A DNA stretch of 64,000 nucleotides, from the NCBI GenBank assembly GCA_014529385.2, contig CM043946.1, positions 21,630,577 through 21,694,576 on the forward strand, in the 5' to 3' direction. Source of the DNA: Adiantum capillus-veneris (Eukaryota; Streptophyta; Polypodiopsida; Polypodiales; Pteridaceae). Positions 1-10,645 of the stretch are shown piece after piece (the stretch's first letter is position 1; every line of letters starts with the position of its first letter). The position numbers and the translations under genes were made by a program. The notes under the pieces were generated by a model. It was not told the DNA's origin and searched no databases. It was given only the letters and a program-made list of their open reading frames with translations.

Positions 1-1
1 T

Positions 2-1084
2 GTCCCTGAGGAAATGCCAAGAGCCGCCCACACCCCAAGCAAGTCAACGAATCCATTTCTAGATGAGTATGACACTACATCACATTCCACCAGACCACAA
101 GCATTCAACAACCAAGACCAACTAGCAAACCAGCCATCATTGCAGGCATGGATTCGACAGAGTGCAACAATAGAACCAAACCGAAATTGAGATGGTTATC
201 CAGCCGCACGAGGGCTCAGGAATTTGCAAGAACCACCACACTATTCGAGGTATCAAGCCGAGAGTAAGCCAAAGACACAAGGATCGACCGAGCTTGGAGG
301 ACCACCCATGGAACGAGTTCGAAGAGAAGAACCACCTCCAACAAGAACCGTTAGAAATTATGGCTTAGGAGCACCATTGGGCGAGGAACCAGCCTATTAC
401 AGAAGGCCTGAGGAGGTGTATAGACTTGGACGGGGTGATCCAATGATGAGGTTTGTAGACCATCGCAGAATTAGACCTTCTCAAGTGCAAAAATGGGTAA
501 ACAAGAAATATATAGAAAACAGAGACCCAAGAGATCATGTAGCAGCCTTTGTGCGTGTGATTAGAGCCGAAGAGGTGTTAGACTTTCCTACCCAATTTGC
601 AGGGTTTGGACTAACCCTAGAGGATGATGCTGCAACTTGTTTTGACTCTGTGGAGCGTAGAGACTTTGAGTCGATGGAGGAAGTGTTTGACGAGTTTATT
701 GAGGAATTCTCTCAAAGGGGAATAACTCATAATACCGTCTCACAAATCCATAAATTCAAACAAAAAGATGGAGAATCTGTACGAAAGGCAGCCCTAAGAC
801 TAAAAAAATATGTTAAGTTCTGTCCTGTTGAAGAACTGCCAACTCAGTCCAGACTTATGTTGATATTCATCCAAGGACTAAGGAATGCAGATCTCCAAAA
901 AGACTTACATATGAAGAGGAGCACTACGTTGAATGAGTTGACCAAGGAGGCTTTGTACCTTGTGGACAATTGTGCGGTCTACAAAGAAGGGGAGTTCAAG
1001 GACCTTGATGACGATTCATCTTCACAGCAAAGTGGGAGCAAGTCTTCCAAGACAACACTGAAAGGAGAAATAGCGGTAAACTAG
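2..1084 (+). pseudogene. gag N-terminal part of element 1 (capsid-like)
   Basis: Frame 2 is open from the first bases of the window, with an in-frame TGA at 188-190, and continues to a TAG at 1082-1084. The segment from about 450 to 1000 has the profile of a plant Ty3 Gag capsid: a WVNKKYIENRDPRDHVAAF opening, a hydrophobic FAGFGLTLEDDAATCF stretch, and EFIEEFSQRG followed by an alpha-helical KFKQKDGESV region. It would form the virus-like particle in the cytoplasm. The longest stop-free part has its first Met at 224, but this is a decayed internal segment, not a true start. The following frame-2 segment (1085-2140) is the same gag after the TAG. Confidence 0.8.
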
Positions 1085-2140
1085 GAGAAGCTCGTAGATG
1101 AAGTGCTAAAAAAGATCAACTTGTACGCCAAACCCCAGGCTAAACAGCCCAAGTGGTGTGCTATTAAACAAAAATGGACAAACCATGGGACCGAGGAATG
1201 TTACTACAACAAGGGGTATGTGAGGGAGAGGCCTTACGCTCCCCAAGCCCCCGTAGCTTCCCCTCAAGCTCCACCGTTGCCTAGATATCAAGCAGACAAC
1301 TTACCAGGACCTCTAGGTGTAGAAAGACCACAACCGGTGTTGGGGCAACAACCACCCCTACCAGGTTTACGACCAGTTGGTATAAGATACACACCAAAGG
1401 TAACTGAATCAGAAGAAAAGGCTTTGGTGCCTATGCATGCATATTATGAAGATCCCAATGGATATGCGGCAAACCCTGTCTATTATCCACCGGAAGAACC
1501 CTCGACACCAGAACCATGGAGCATGATAGGGAATCAAGGACCTCCAACTGCTGCACAGGCCGCAGGAGAAGAAAGATATAGCTTAGATGAACGAACATTG
1601 TTGTTCATAGCCAATGGAGGCATGGGCGGACAGAGGCAGGCTTACCAGCAACGAGGGACTCAAGAAGCACATCAACAACCCAAGGGCCCCTGTTACAAGT
1701 GTGGCGGAGACCATTGGCTGAGAGACTGTCCTCATGATGAAATCATTAGAGTCAATGCGTATTGCCCAGAATGTGGAATTACTCATTTGATTCCCGATTG
1801 CTCTAAAAACCCGAGTAAAGGAGCAAAAACCACCTTGAACCTATTGGAAACAGTACCTTTCAGTGGAGTATCGGAAAACGAAACAATCATACCTGTTCAG
1901 GCGGTAACACGGGCCCAAGCCCAAAGAAGGACGAACGAACCCATAATAGAAGAACCAAAAACAGATGCCCAAAGTTCAGAAACGAAAAATCAGAGAAGCA
2001 CTTGGAAGGCAAGAAAGGTGCGTAGGAAAGCCAGGAAAGAACGAGAGCAAACAACCCTATCCGATGAGTTGAAACATACAAAGAACAGATTGGAGCGGTT
2101 AGAAGATCTAGCTAGCTTAAACACACCACAGCAGCCATAG
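1085..2140 (+). pseudogene. gag C-terminal part of element 1 with zinc knuckle
   Basis: It is in the same frame as the preceding gag segment and separated from it only by the TAG at 1082-1084. It is rich in Pro and Gln. At about 1690-1800 it has a CCHC-type knuckle (CYKCGGDHWLRDC, spacing C-x2-C-x3-H-x4-C), followed closely by a second Cys/His cluster (CPECGITHLIPDC, C-x2-C-x3-H-x4-C). This is the nucleic-acid-binding end of Gag. A basic tail (KARKVRRKARKERE, about 2010-2045) follows. It ends at TAG 2138-2140. Two knuckles back to back are seen in some plant gypsy Gags. Confidence 0.8.
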
Positions 2141-3048
2141 CACCTAAGGAAATAGCTGAGCCCAAAAGTGCAGGATCATGAGGATCTGTGCTGGCAGACA
2201 AGGTAAACGAGCAGCTGGATGAGCTTCTAAAAGCTTATGAAGCTCGACTTAAAAAAAACCAAACCCAAGAGCAAATGTGGATGACTTATCCATATGCAGA
2301 AATAGAAAAACAAAGGTTGGATATGTGTAAAAAGATGATCGAGACGGCTCAATCATTGATGGAAGACCCGTTGGGTAAATTGGCAAATTGCCATGACGCA
2401 CCAGCTCCAATCCCTATCCAACCAACAGTAGAGAAACATGAGGAAACAAAGGAAAGACTCGCTAATGATTATGAGTCCAGAGGAGAGCCTATCATAGTGC
2501 CAAATACCACCGATGAGGCAAGTGACGGGGTTCATCCTAAAATATTGCTAGAAATGGGAAAGGACGGTAACGGTCTAGATGATCTGTGGAAGCAAATCCG
2601 AGAGGCCAACGAGGCTAATAGGATGAATGACCACATGAATAGCACTAGAAAAGAAAAGAACGTAATATTACCTCCTATTGAAGAATTTGAGGCAAGATCA
2701 CAAATGAACTTTGAGATACATTCACAAAGGGGAGACCAAGGATCTATTAGTTCGGGGCACAACCAACCAGACTCTTTGAGAACTTTGCCCTCTTACCTAG
2801 GAGAATATGAAGCTAAGTCGGAAGTGAGAGCACTCCCATCTCAAGGACTTTCTTCTAACAAGGTGATGGATTCACAAGGATTGATTGAGCTGTTATCCAC
2901 CCTGGTGGCATGCACAATCACGTTAGCAGAACTCCTAAGGTTAAGGCCAAATATGTGGACCACAGTAGGAAAATGCCTAGAAAAATATTGGAGTGAAAGA
3001 CCCCACCTTGAAGCTACAAGAAGGAATCAGGGAATTGAACAGGCCTAA
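2116..3048 (+). pseudogene. Gag-Pol linker region of element 1 in a shifted frame
   Basis: Coding continues in frame 1 from about 2116, with an in-frame TGA at 2179-2181, to 3048. Gag upstream and pol downstream are both in frame 2. The overlap with the protease frame is 56 nt (2993-3048). The protein is acidic and helical with no domain I recognise. The two switches (frame 2 to 1 near 2116-2140, back to frame 2 near 2993-3048) could be two compensating indels or, for the second, a programmed frameshift at a gag-pol junction. Given the other damage, indels are more likely. Confidence 0.55.
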
Positions 3049-3829
3049 CCTAAACACTAGGCCAGTACCATTGAATAAGGTTGGCGAATATTGTGAGGGA
3101 GAAGATGGAAACACGACGCTACCGGTAGAATTCCAAGGAGTAGTTTCCAAATCTATTCTTGACAGTGGAGCGGGAGTTGCTATCGCCACCAAGGAAATCC
3201 AGAAAAAATGGGGAAAACCAGCTTTGAGGGCTACCAGAATGAAGCTGCAATTGGCAGATGGGTTCATGGAGAAACCTCTCGGACTCTTGGAAAAAGTAAT
3301 TGTCACTTCGTGCGGGATCGAGTATGAGCATACATTTGCAATAGTCGATTTCGACAAAAAGAACAATTATGAGATAATCTTGGGACGACCATTCATGCGA
3401 CAACTGAAGATGGTCCAAGATTGGGGTTATGACCACATATACCTCAGACATGGCGAGACGACAACTAAAATACACCTGAGAGATCATTCTTACAAAGATG
3501 TAAACCAAACACCTGTGGAAGAGTTTGATTCGGCTACAATAGCAGGATCAGAACTACCAGCATGGTTAGAGCAACCAAAAGAGCTATGGATGTGCGGAGC
3601 TTCACATTGTGGAAGCTTAAGAAAAGAGGAATGCGTCTTAGAAAGAGCAATTGAGGACAAAGTGTATATTCCAGAACCTTTCCCTGAAGATGCCTTGGAG
3701 CCTCCAGAATGGGAACACATACTGGCAACATTAGATGTCTGTACCATTACCGACAGTCCAACAACAAAATTTTGCGATAAGGATGGCTACGATATGCTAC
3801 CCTATTACATGGTAAGCGTTGTACCATAG
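2993..3829 (+). pseudogene. Aspartic protease (retropepsin) of element 1
   Basis: The active-site motif ILDSGAG lies at about 3155-3175, followed about 70 residues later by the hydrophobic ILGRPFMRQL motif (about 3376-3405). This is the D-S/T-G-A and ILGRP pairing of plant Ty3 retropepsins, which cleave Gag-Pol in the particle. The catalytic Asp-Ser-Gly is intact. The frame ends at TAG 3827-3829, and the same frame continues after it. The segment after about 3480 is a linker without a recognised domain. Confidence 0.85.
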
Positions 3830-4597
3830 AAAGAGATGGTAGAACCCCCAGAACAAGAAGAGTTTTACAACTCCTCTGAACAATTGGAAGTAAATGATGA
3901 GGCAGATAATGAGTGTTCAGACACCTCCAGTGAGCGTGGGAATGAAGCTGAGAATATCAAATTTTACGATTTTGCTAATCAACACCCTAGACGCCAAGAA
4001 CGCTATAGGAGGAAAAGAGCCGGAAGGCAAGCGAGAGAGAACCTGATGCCCAGGATAAAAGATAAAACTCACTATTTGATGCTTGTAAAAGCAGAGGATT
4101 GTGTGAAAGATCAAATATCAGGGAAATTCTCAGAAAATTGAAAAGAACAAACGCGAGAAGAAATAAAACAGGAAAGAAAAGCTAGAACCGAAACAAAATC
4201 ACAAAAATCTGAAAAAACAAAAAAAGAACCAACAAAAGACCAAGAGTGGACCAAACTAGAGCGTAAACAGAAATACCAAGAACTGAAACGGTCTTTGAGA
4301 GAGATATGGACTACTGAAGAAGATAGTGATGGTAAAGGGGAGTCAAAAAAGGGCAACATGAACGTACCACCACACTGTAGGAAATTTACTATCCAAGATA
4401 GAAAAATCATCATGACACCACCAATCAAGGAGAGAACCAACCAAGAATCTTACGATGGGCCTGAAAATGCAAAAAGAATAGACCTCGCAGAACCAGGTGA
4501 AAAGCCTCAGTCGGTCTATATAGCTAACGATTTACAGCCTGAGGAGGAAGTGCAGCTAACACAACTTCTCACAAAGTATAAAGATGTGTTCGCTTGA
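3830..4597 (+). pseudogene. Charged spacer between protease and RT of element 1
   Basis: Frame 2 stays open apart from a TGA at 4139-4141 and a TGA at 4595-4597. The protein is highly charged (long Lys/Glu/Arg runs at about 4142-4330), then takes up the usual pre-RT segment: acidic EEEVQLTQLLTKYKDVFA followed after the stop by SYKDLKGVDP. In relatives a Trp sits where the TGA at 4595-4597 occurs (consensus FAWSY), so this stop is probably TGG to TGA. Confidence 0.6.
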
Positions 4598-5653
4598 TCC
4601 TATAAAGACCTCAAAGGAGTTGATCCATTGATATGCCAACATACAATTCCTTTAAAATCGGATGCAAAACCTAGCAAACAACGTCCTTATACATATAATG
4701 ACACATTTGCCAAACGAATCAAAGAAGAGATTGATAAGCTGATGGAAGCAGAGTTCATCTATGAAATTGAACATACATATTGGGTTTCACCCATTGTGGT
4801 AGTTCCCAAGAAGAATGGAAAACTGCGAGTGTGTGTAAACCTCAAAAAGGTGAATGCAGCAACCATAAGGGATAATTATCCCTTGCCAATTACAGAACAT
4901 GTCCTTGAACGAGTTGCCGGAAAACGGGCTTATTCCTTTCTGGATGGGTTTTCAGGATACAACCAACTGGCAATAGCAAGGGAGGATCAACACAAAACAG
5001 CTTTTGCCACAGAAAGGGGGATCTATGCATATCAAGTTATGCCATTTGGCTTAACAAATGCACCAGCCACTTTCCAAAGGTTAATGACTCACGCTCTCAA
5101 GGAATACCTAAGAATATTCTTAGAAATTTACATGGATGACTTGTGTGTACACTCTCTTCTGCGAGAGGAACATATCAACCATTTGCAAAAGGTCTTTGAA
5201 AAGTGCAGAACATATCAAATCTGTCTAAACCCAGAAAAGTGTGTATTTAAGGTTAAGCAAGGACGAATCTTAGGACACATTGTCTCAAGAAACGGCATAA
5301 CCACAGACCTAGACAAAGTCAAAGTCATTGTAGACCTGCACAGGCCTACTAATGCGAAACAGGTGCAATCCTTCATGGGGCACTGCGGATATTATCGAAG
5401 ATTCATATACATGTATGAGGTTATCGCACAACCTCTGTATCGTTTGCTAGTCAATTTCGAATGGACCAATGAGTGTGAAACCTCATTCCAAAGGCTGAAG
5501 GAAAACCTTATATCCGCACCTGTGTTAAAGGCACCAAATTGGGACAAGATATTCCATGTGCACATTGACGCTTCCGCATATGCCATTGGAAGTATTCTAG
5601 CTCAACCTAGAGGCGGAACAATGGATTTTCCAGTTTGCTATGCGAGCCGATAG
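4598..5653 (+). pseudogene. Reverse transcriptase of element 1
   Basis: All main RT blocks are visible in frame 2: WVSPIVVVPKKNGKLRVCV (about 4780-4840), YPLPITEHVLERVAG, FLDGFSGYNQLAIAREDQHKTAF, VMPFGLTNAPATFQRLM (about 5036-5090), the catalytic YMDDLCVHS (about 5129-5155) and LGHIVSRNGI. The YMDD active site is intact. The enzyme copies genomic RNA into cDNA in the particle. The frame runs into the RNase H domain and is interrupted by TAG at 5651-5653, just after the CYASR motif, where relatives have Gln. Confidence 0.92.
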
Positions 5654-6001
5654 TTAAACAGTGCAGAAAAGAACTACACAACCACCGAGAGGGAAGGGTT
5701 AGGAATGATTTATGCTGTAAAGAAATTTCGGTATTATTTTCTTGCAAACAAATTTGTGTTCTTCACCGATCATCAAGCTCTTTTGTACCTAGTAAATAAA
5801 CCTTGCAATACAGGGAGAATCATACGCTGGTTTATTATATTGCTAGAATTTGACTTCACAGTGGTGGTCAAAAAGGGTAAAACCCATCTGCGAGCTGATC
5901 ATCTTTCAAGAATACACAACGGGGAAGCTCCTCAAGGGGTAGATGATGACATTCCAGATGCTTATCTTTTCAACATTGAAATGGTACCCAAATGGTCTTA
6001 G
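5545..6001 (+). pseudogene. RNase H of element 1
   Basis: A Ty3-type RNase H begins at HVHIDASAYAIGSILAQ (first catalytic Asp, about 5560), crosses the TAG at 5651-5653, then shows EREGLGMIYAVKKFRYY (catalytic Glu, about 5690), FFTDHQALLYL (catalytic Asp, about 5765) and RADHLSRI (last Asp, about 5890-5910). All four acidic positions remain, so only stop codons mark decay here. A single RNase H is seen, unlike the dual RNase H of the element at 29205-34484. It ends at TAG 5999-6001. Confidence 0.85.
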
Positions 6002-7597
6002 GAAATAGTTAGCATTCTCTCCTTTGGAAGTGAGTTTGATAATACAGGATGTAGATCCAAACAGCGAACAATTCGACAAACAAAAAACTTCCAGTTGATA
6101 GCAGGACGGCTGTATCATCTTGAATCTGACCTAACCCTACGATTATGTATAAATCTGGAAGAATTCGAGTGCTACTTTGAAGAGGCACATGTCCAGTGTT
6201 GTGCATTTCATTGTTCGACAGTGAAAACACACCAGAGACTGAAACAGTTAGGGGTTTATTGGCCAACTATGTATGAGTATACACATTCTTATGTTACCAA
6301 TTGTACAGTATGTAGTGCCAAACAACCAGTGGATCATGCAACTTTGTTTGGGGTGAACATAGCACCTGCATGGAGTCAATATATCATTGACTTCCTAACC
6401 ACTAGAACGTTCCCTGAGAGCATTACAAGAGCACGGGAGAAAGCTATAGAGCTGGAAAATCAACTCTATAAGCGGGGAAAGGACAATCGACTTAGAATCT
6501 GTGCAAGTGAAAGCGAATACCTGCTGATTCTAGAACATGCACATAGCGGAGTAAGTGGAGGCCATTTTTCGGGCAATAAGACGATAAAAATTTTCCTAAC
6601 CGCAGGAATTTGGTGGCCCACATTGCACATGGATGTCGAAGAATTTGTAAAGCGTTGTGATGCGTGTCAACGCACCAAGGTACCAATCAAAAGAGATGAG
6701 ATGCCATTAAGTCCAATGATGGGGGCAAGGGCATTTGCAAAATGGGGCATTGATTTTGTGGGACCTATATCACCCCCTGCATATTGCACCCATACCCAAT
6801 ATATCATTGTGGCTACGGACTATCTCACAAAATGGGTCGAGGCCAAAGCAACACAAAAAGCTGATGCACGCACCACGGCTCAATTTTTGTATGAGAATGT
6901 TTTTGTACGTTACGGGTTACCAATAGAAATTTTCAGTGACTGTGGAACACACTTCCTCAATGAAGTCATTGAATATCTACTAGAGGAATTCATGGTCATA
7001 CATAGGAAATCAGCACCATACCATCCACAGGCCAATGGGCAAGCGGAGGCCACGAATAAAACACTATGCACGGTTTTCACTAAAATAGTGTCAGAATCAA
7101 GGACCGATTGGGATCAGCAGCTACACTCAACACTATGGGCATACAGGGTAGCTTACAAAACCTCAATAGGAACAACACCATACAACATGGTGTTTGGGCT
7201 AAATGTTATACTACCCATAGAGTTTTTAATTCCAACTCTACGAGTAGCAACAAGCTTGGAATGGACAGGGCATGAACTCTCTTCAAGAATTAATGATCTT
7301 GAAAAGCTAGATGAACTCCTCTTACGAGCTGTCGCTTCTATCTATGCTAAAAAGAGAAGACAAAAGGAATTTTTTGACAAACATGTGCGTACCAAAGAGT
7401 TTAAAATAGGTGATTACGTACTTGTTTATACCTTGAAGCAACATGCCAAGAAACTTAAAAAGCGAGGTATGGGACCATTTGTGATTCATGATCTATCACA
7501 AAGTGGGGCTGTCAAGCTTGCTACATTAGTAGGTGAAGAAATGCCAAACTGGATTAGTGGGTGTCGAGTGAGGAGATATCACCTACCACTCACATAG
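6002..7597 (+). pseudogene. Integrase of element 1 with duplicated linker + H2C2 module
   Basis: The catalytic core has the D-D-E triad: WGIDFVGP (about 6745), FSDCGTHF (about 6935) and NGQAEATNK (about 7035). The canonical H2C2 zinc domain precedes it (H-x6-H at about 6537-6560, CDAC at about 6656-6670). A second complete linker + H2C2 unit lies upstream: H-x6-H at about 6188-6212 and CTVC at about 6302-6315. Both units begin with a W-S motif (TGG at 5993 and 6371), giving a period of 378 bp or 126 codons. In module 2 the residue after W-S is Gln; in module 1 the same place is TAG 5999-6001, so that stop is likely CAG to TAG. The C-terminal part ends CRVRRYHLPLT at TAG 7595-7597. Integrase inserts cDNA into the host chromosome. 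Confidence 0.88.
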
Positions 7598-8092
7598 GAG
7601 ATGCTCCAACAAAGTCATCAAGGAAAGCAAAGAATGAAGGAAAAAGAGAGAGTACGGGAGGAAGCTCAAACCGAAGCACAAGAACGCATTGCAAAAAAAT
7701 GGCTTCTGCGACAACGACAACAAAGTAAACCACCATTGAGAATCAATTCCATTCGGCTGATGAACTTGGAGGAGGAAACAGTAGAGCCAATAATTACAGT
7801 CAAAGTGGGCAACAATCAAGTTGAATCAACAGCCTTGCTAGATTCGGGTGCTCAAGAAAATTTGATCTCTTACGGATTATACCAGCAGCTCAAAGTCACA
7901 TATCAACTTCATCCTACTCCCCAAGTGCTGGAAAGTAGCACATCACTCCCATTGAAAACATTAGGATGGACCATATTGCATGTACATCTACATCAATATA
8001 TTTACCCACACAAATTCTATGTGGTGACAGATGAAAGCACACAACAACCAATGATGCTAGGGCAACCTTGGCAAAAAGCATACAATGTTTAG
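7598..8092 (+). pseudogene. Second retropepsin-like domain downstream of integrase
   Basis: It is still in the pol frame, directly after the integrase stop. A Lys/Glu/Gln-rich segment leads to a retropepsin-like fold: ITVKVGNNQVESTALLDSGAQENLIS (DSGA at about 7840-7855) and, about 70 residues later, MMLGQPWQKAYNV (about 8052-8090), matching the ILGRPW motif of plant retroelement proteases. Its sequence differs from the first protease (DSGAQ against DSGAG), so it is not a recent tandem copy. It ends at TAG 8090-8092. A protease fold after integrase is not part of the standard Ty3 layout; the role is unknown (a second protease, or a binding domain). Confidence 0.7.
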
Positions 8093-8868
8093 ATACACTG
8101 GAAAGCACAGGCGGTCAAAATTCAGCACGAACACGAACAACAGGTGATAGCTTTTTCGCAGAAGTACCATCAGGATCAACTGCAAGCCATGCAATCACTG
8201 GCAACAAAGACAAAAGAACACATACATCAAAGAACAACATGAACCCCGAGACAAACAACCAGGTAAAAGAAAACTATGCTAATCACAGACAGCTGAAGTC
8301 ACTAGCTACAATGCAAAAACCTAGGCTACCAAAACAAGGTAAACAAGTATGGATGCGGAAGGATAGAAATGCCATGGCGGACAAAAAACAATGTAACAAC
8401 CGGATTCCAACAAAGCAGACGGTGCAACCCAAAACAAAGGTAACCAAACAGATATGGATCCCAAAGAAAATGCTTAGCCATAACCCAAATGTCACTCACA
8501 TTTGGATACCAAAGCAAAAGACAAGGGAAATACCGACGGTACAAGCAACAATGGAAAGCAGACATCTGTAGGTCAACAAGGAGAATCGATATATGTGGAT
8601 GCCGATGACAGAAAAACCCGTGGCAAACAAGAAAGTGCCAAACCATCTACAAAAGTTGGCAGCACCAAACTACCAATGGAAAGCCAAGGCCATAAGGCCC
8701 ATAGCTATCACATCCCAGCCAATTCTATCCTCAGAAACAACTACGACTCCATCAATAGTGTCAGCAAAGCAGTTGCCTCTGGCCAAAAAGACAATTAAAC
8801 AAAGAGAAGTAGAGTTACAAGTGCTACTTGCAAAGAAATCAGGAAGCCTCAACGGCGAATGCCAATAA
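8068..8868 (+). pseudogene. Repetitive W-x-P-K protein segment after second protease
   Basis: Frame 1 is open from 8068 to 8571 and again from 8572 to 8868 with one stop (TAG at 8569-8571). It overlaps the end of the protease-like frame by 25 nt. The protein is basic and polar (Lys, Gln, Thr, Asn) and carries a recurring motif: KQVWMRK, KQIWIPKK, THIWIPKQK and RYMWMPM. No enzyme domain is recognised. The repeats could be RNA- or protein-binding. It ends TAA at 8866-8868, shortly before the purine tract at 9036. Confidence 0.45.
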
Positions 8869-10645
8869 GCATCTTGCTTATTCCCTTCTCTTGCACAGCA
8901 TTAATTTTTCCATGCATTGACCGAGTATGCATAAAATAGGGCCACATTAATTGGCCAGGCATTAGCACGAATTTTTCAACCTATGCACAACACATACTCC
9001 GAGGCAAAACCTTGTCGTCCGGGAGGACTCCGACTAGGAGGGGGGGGGAGGCATTCTCAATGCGGAACCAATAACAGAAACAACAAAAAAGGGCATGATT
9101 TTTGACTATTTTAAGGGTTGATGTTTGATTGCAAATTTTTTTGGAGTAACCCAAGTATATATGCCCTTATACAGCATGAAGCTACAGGTATATGGGGCCA
9201 ACGCCAAATCAAGCCCCTAGGTGTGTATATATAAGTAGAAATATCCATTTTTTCAGGCAAAATATTGGTAAAACGAAGAAATCCGGCCATAAAAATTGCA
9301 TGTGAATGTATATAATGTGTTGCGGTGATGTTTGTGATCTATTATGAATTTTGGCGATTTTCTGGGTTTGATTTGCTATTTTTCTTTTAATTTTGCTAAT
9401 TTTCGGCAAAAAAACTTCAAAAATACAAAAAGCAGGTGAAAAACAGTCGTAATGAAAAACAAATATAATGGGGATGACCAGTGACCAAAGAACAACCTAT
9501 GGTACAGTGGGGGTGCAATTATGAGATTGGAGCGGAAAGCGTGTTTTGGCTAGGTTTTGACCGAAATGACAAATTTCTGGTAAACAGAGCAAATGGAGTC
9601 CAAATCAAGAAATTTTTGAGCCTAAACTACATCTTGCAGAAAGATAGGAGCACATGTCAGATTTCATGAAAAATGGTTCGGGGACTTCCATTATAAGAAT
9701 TTTTCACCCCATTTTTAGCTCATTCTCACTATTGACCTTGTGGAGAGAGCTTCTGCCACCTAGAGCAGATCGACCTTCCAGCAGCTTCTACGACGCGCAC
9801 GTCTACCCGACTAGCTCCAGACATGAGAGGTAGGCTCACCACCTTGAGCTTTTCGCGCATGTTTGTCATTCTGTCGCGAAAACTAGCGTAGAGGTCACAC
9901 ACAAAGCGAGCGGTAGAGACCTGCAAGTAGAAACGGCGGCCTAACGGCTAACCCGAAAGCAGCAAGACTTCATCAGCAGCTTACCCTAGTCTAGGAGACC
10001 AGTCCTGGATAGCCAAAGGCAGTGGGAAACCAAAAAAACCCTAATTCCCAGAAACCCGCAAGAGGCCACCAAATGGGAAATTGGCGAAATGGTGACCAAA
10101 TGCTACCAAAATTTATGGGTAGGAGCATCTTGACATGCTCGACAAGTCCATATGACCCGCATGACCAAAAAGTGACCCAAAGCGGCACTAAACCTCAGAA
10201 ACGGCATCAGACACACAAAGCGTCCAAATGCACTTGCGGCCAAACCGCAAGTCCGTTTGCCACCAAACTTCACGAGCGGCTTTCCTAGACCATCAACAAC
10301 CAAGTCCTATGGTGGTAGACCTCCACAAATCATCAAAGGTATGTAAACGCAACCACGGGTGCTTCTAGAGTGACAAATTGCCAAATGGAGCTCCAGTGAA
10401 GCCAAAGTCGACAAAAACCATACGGCAAGGATCCTCAAGGGATTGGGAAGCTATGGAGACCAACATCGAGGGATTTCATCGCCAAAAAGCACTCCAAAAG
10501 TCCGAAAACGGCTCGGAGGCTCTGAAGTCCACACAGGGAGTTATACTCTATCCATTTGACTTTTTTGTTGAAATTAGGCTCAAAAGGGACTTAGGGGGGC
10601 AAAGGGCAAGCACTGGGAGCACTAACAAAGGAAAAATCATCAGGA
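8869..10645 (+). other. Non-coding internal region of element 1
   Basis: I find no convincing coding sequence. Both strands carry frequent stops, and base composition alternates between AT-rich (9060-9470) and more GC-rich with CpG (9740-10000). A PPT-like purine tract lies at 9036-9051. Such long non-coding spacers after integrase are known in large plant gypsy elements; this one may carry a splice acceptor for the downstream ORF, but I cannot point to a specific site. Confidence 0.5.
9036..9051 (+). promoter_or_regulatory. Internal polypurine tract (PPT-like)
   Basis: It is a 16-base purine run with ten consecutive G, preceded by a GTCGTCC-GGGAGGAC segment. The true 3' PPT at 15171-15184 has similar composition and is preceded by a related GTCGGGGACGAC segment. 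It may be a second (central) plus-strand priming site or the original PPT before the 3' region was added. Confidence 0.4.

Noticed and set aside
1106..2081. Minus-strand ORFs of 60-70 codons across gag of element 1
   Set aside because: Shadow frames opposite a coding strand, without motifs.
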